Assembly (NCBI GenBank): GCA_018238825.1
Contig: JABCSP010000132.1
Location: 1 to 6,274 of the forward strand
Reading direction: 5' to 3'
Source: Candidatus Thorarchaeota archaeon
Lineage (GTDB): Archaea; Asgardarchaeota; Thorarchaeia; Thorarchaeales; Thorarchaeaceae
Length of the DNA: 6,274 nucleotides
Shown piece by piece: positions 4,836-6,274 of this stretch. Position 1 is the stretch's first letter. Every line of letters starts with the position of its first letter. The position numbers were made by a program, and so were the translations under genes. Under the pieces are notes generated by a model, which had not been told where the DNA came from, searched no databases, and was given only the letters and a program-made list of their open reading frames with translations.

Positions 4836-6274
4836 TCACCCATCGAACTCGGAGATTCTTGGTTCAGCAGGGGCTTCCGGCATTTTTCTTCGTCTGAAGA
4901 AGTGATCGTATGCAATTCCAATAATTAGCACTGAAGCTATACCCACCATTGCAATGGAGGTTGGATTGATTATCGTGTTTGGAAGCTCGTATGTTAGCAA
5001 TGAAGTTTTTGGGGATTGTAACAAATGTACAAGTCCATCGCCTGTGATAGCTATATGTGTGATGGAAGGTAAACTTGAAGACATCGAATCTGTTTTAAAT
5101 ATTGTATCTTGTGAAAGTAATTGACCTGTAGGTGCAACTCTAGTTAGTATTGTGCAGGGATGAATTCTGTCGTATCTCAATACTAGGTGCAGAAATCCAC
5201 TGGGTCCAACTGCCATTCTATTAAGGTATGGATACTCTATCCATCCTGACCCATGATTCAAACCCAGAGATATAGTCCATGCAATATTGCCATTGGGATC
5301 CCACTTTGTCAATTCAGATACAAAACCGTGTTTCTGTGAAAATGTATAGAATCCTCCTTGTGGCTCTGCACAAAGTGCGATGTGTGAATGCTCTCGACTC
5401 CAAACTTGATTTCCATCTGCGTCATACTTCAGAACTTTGCCATCAATACCAATGAACAGATTATTTGCAACACATTCAAATCCATCCTGGACAAATAGGT
5501 TCCCTTCCATTGATGATACCGCATATTCAGAATACGACATCGCTAATACTGTTTTATTCCAAATACGATTTCCTTGGTTGTCAAATTTTAATATGCTAAA
5601 TATAATCGGTTGATTACCTGCATTCCTATCTGACACTACAAACACGAGTAGATTTCCTGATGAGTCAAAATCTACAATGAATGGTATATCCGAATAATAT
5701 AGGCTTGTTGTACTATTCCACAAGAAATTCCCTTGTGAATCAAGGCATAGAATGTATAAACTACTCATAGGATAATTGCCGAAAGCACTAAGCAATGCAA
5801 TTCTATCATTTGAAGATACATAATTAATAAGACCGTAATAACCTGAACTTTGAGATTCCTGGAATATGGAATTATTCCTCAATATTTGATGGTTGGATGC
5901 TAAAGTCCAAAGACTAAATTCATTTCCATAATTAAGACTATCATAACGAAATTGATGAATTGTGTTATCACCTGCAGAATCAATTCCTATTATCTGTGAA
6001 GATTCATTTGAGGGGTAAGTGGTATTGTATTTTGGAGATAGTATTGGAGGTACACTACTTTCACCTTCCAGCATCACTTCAACTGACATATGGTCGATAG
6101 TGACAGTAACCGATCCACTATAATCTTCCCAGGGCGTAATATCTCCAATAGTTTCTTCAAATATGGATGCTGGAATCAATTCCAATAACAATGTAGTAGT
6201 TTGTGGAATTCCTTCCTTACCAAAGAACGCAATAGTTTCTGCTTCAGATGTAATGAATTCAATTTCTTCGCTAT
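4836..6274 (-). CDS. Cell-surface beta-propeller protein with C-terminal membrane anchor (5' end cut by window edge)
   Basis: The frame is open from the right edge to the TGA at 4836, giving the last 478 residues. A TTG codon at 6191 could be read as a start, but it has no SD, and the 27 codons upstream of it look coding, so the gene is treated as truncated. The N-terminal part (to about 75) is beta-rich with alternating hydrophobics. A propeller-like region follows, marked by D-x-x-G-N-x-x-W repeats at about 178, 231, 284 and 325 and a weaker one near 381, spaced 41-56 residues and alternating with strands such as SSGNLLVF and PSGFLHLV. This resembles PQQ-like or SBBP propeller repeats. Many NXS/T sequons fit an extracellular site. 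A single membrane segment (about 439-455) and RRRK (460-463) anchor the C-terminus with a short tail inside. The expected signal peptide lies outside the window. Binding or adhesion is plausible; no enzyme motif is seen. Confidence 0.85.
   Translation of the reverse strand, partial: SEEIEFITSEAETIAFFGKEGIPQTTTLLLELIPASIFEETIGDITPWEDYSGSVTVTIDHMSVEVMLEGESSVPPILSPKYNTTYPSNESSQIIGIDSAGDNTIHQFRYDSLNYGNEFSLWTLASNHQILRNNSIFQESQSSGYYGLINYVSSNDRIALLSAFGNYPMSSLYILCLDSQGNFLWNSTTSLYYSDIPFIVDFDSSGNLLVFVVSDRNAGNQPIIFSILKFDNQGNRIWNKTVLAMSYSEYAVSSMEGNLFVQDGFECVANNLFIGIDGKVLKYDADGNQVWSREHSHIALCAEPQGGFYTFSQKHGFVSELTKWDPNGNIAWTISLGLNHGSGWIEYPYLNRMAVGPSGFLHLVLRYDRIHPCTILTRVAPTGQLLSQDTIFKTDSMSSSLPSITHIAITGDGLVHLLQSPKTSLLTYELPNTIINPTSIAMVGIASVLIIGIAYDHFFRRRKMPEAPAEPRISEFDG

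Noticed and set aside
6189..6191. TTG as the real start of the propeller protein
   Set aside because: No SD before it, no signal peptide after it, and the frame remains open to the edge with coding-like sequence.

Overview
The window reads as archaeal, most likely an uncultivated anaerobe of the Asgard (Thorarchaeia/Lokiarchaeia-like) type. That lineage is an inference from protein style: an HdrD-like Fe-S protein with two complete CCG domains, and a surface propeller protein held by a C-terminal membrane anchor. Strong GGAGG Shine-Dalgarno (SD) sites, two GTG starts and possible TATA/BRE elements fit, but no marker gene is present.

Left edge (1-300): on the minus strand a gene with a signal-peptide-like N-terminus starts at 64 and runs off the left edge. 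Positions 65-300 form a divergent intergenic region with one possible promoter per direction. A short inverted repeat lies just upstream of the SD of the first plus-strand gene.

Redox operon (301-3234, plus): a flavoprotein of the vanillyl-alcohol oxidase / p-cresol methylhydroxylase (VAO/PCMH) fold is followed 49 bases later by an HdrD/GlcF-type protein with two N-terminal [4Fe-4S] sites and two CCG domains. The simplest reading is a two-subunit dehydrogenase: the flavoprotein oxidises a small organic substrate and passes electrons through the Fe-S subunit to a disulfide or other acceptor. The flavoprotein resembles VAO/PCMH enzymes more than glycolate or lactate dehydrogenases, so its substrate may be phenolic or otherwise unusual. 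A hairpin with a U-tract closes the operon.

Scar (3274-3416): after that terminator lies a frameshifted remnant of the 3' end of a second HdrD-like gene, followed by its own hairpin-plus-T-tract terminator. It is what remains of a paralogous copy.

Minus-strand block (3466-6274): a 155-residue soluble protein of unknown function, a 241-residue protein with three membrane segments and a beta-rich ectodomain, and the C-terminal 478 residues of a surface beta-propeller protein with a C-terminal membrane anchor. The last is cut by the right edge. The propeller and three-segment proteins are 63 bases apart on one strand and may form a cell-envelope unit. The block converges on the redox operon and has no obvious functional link to it.
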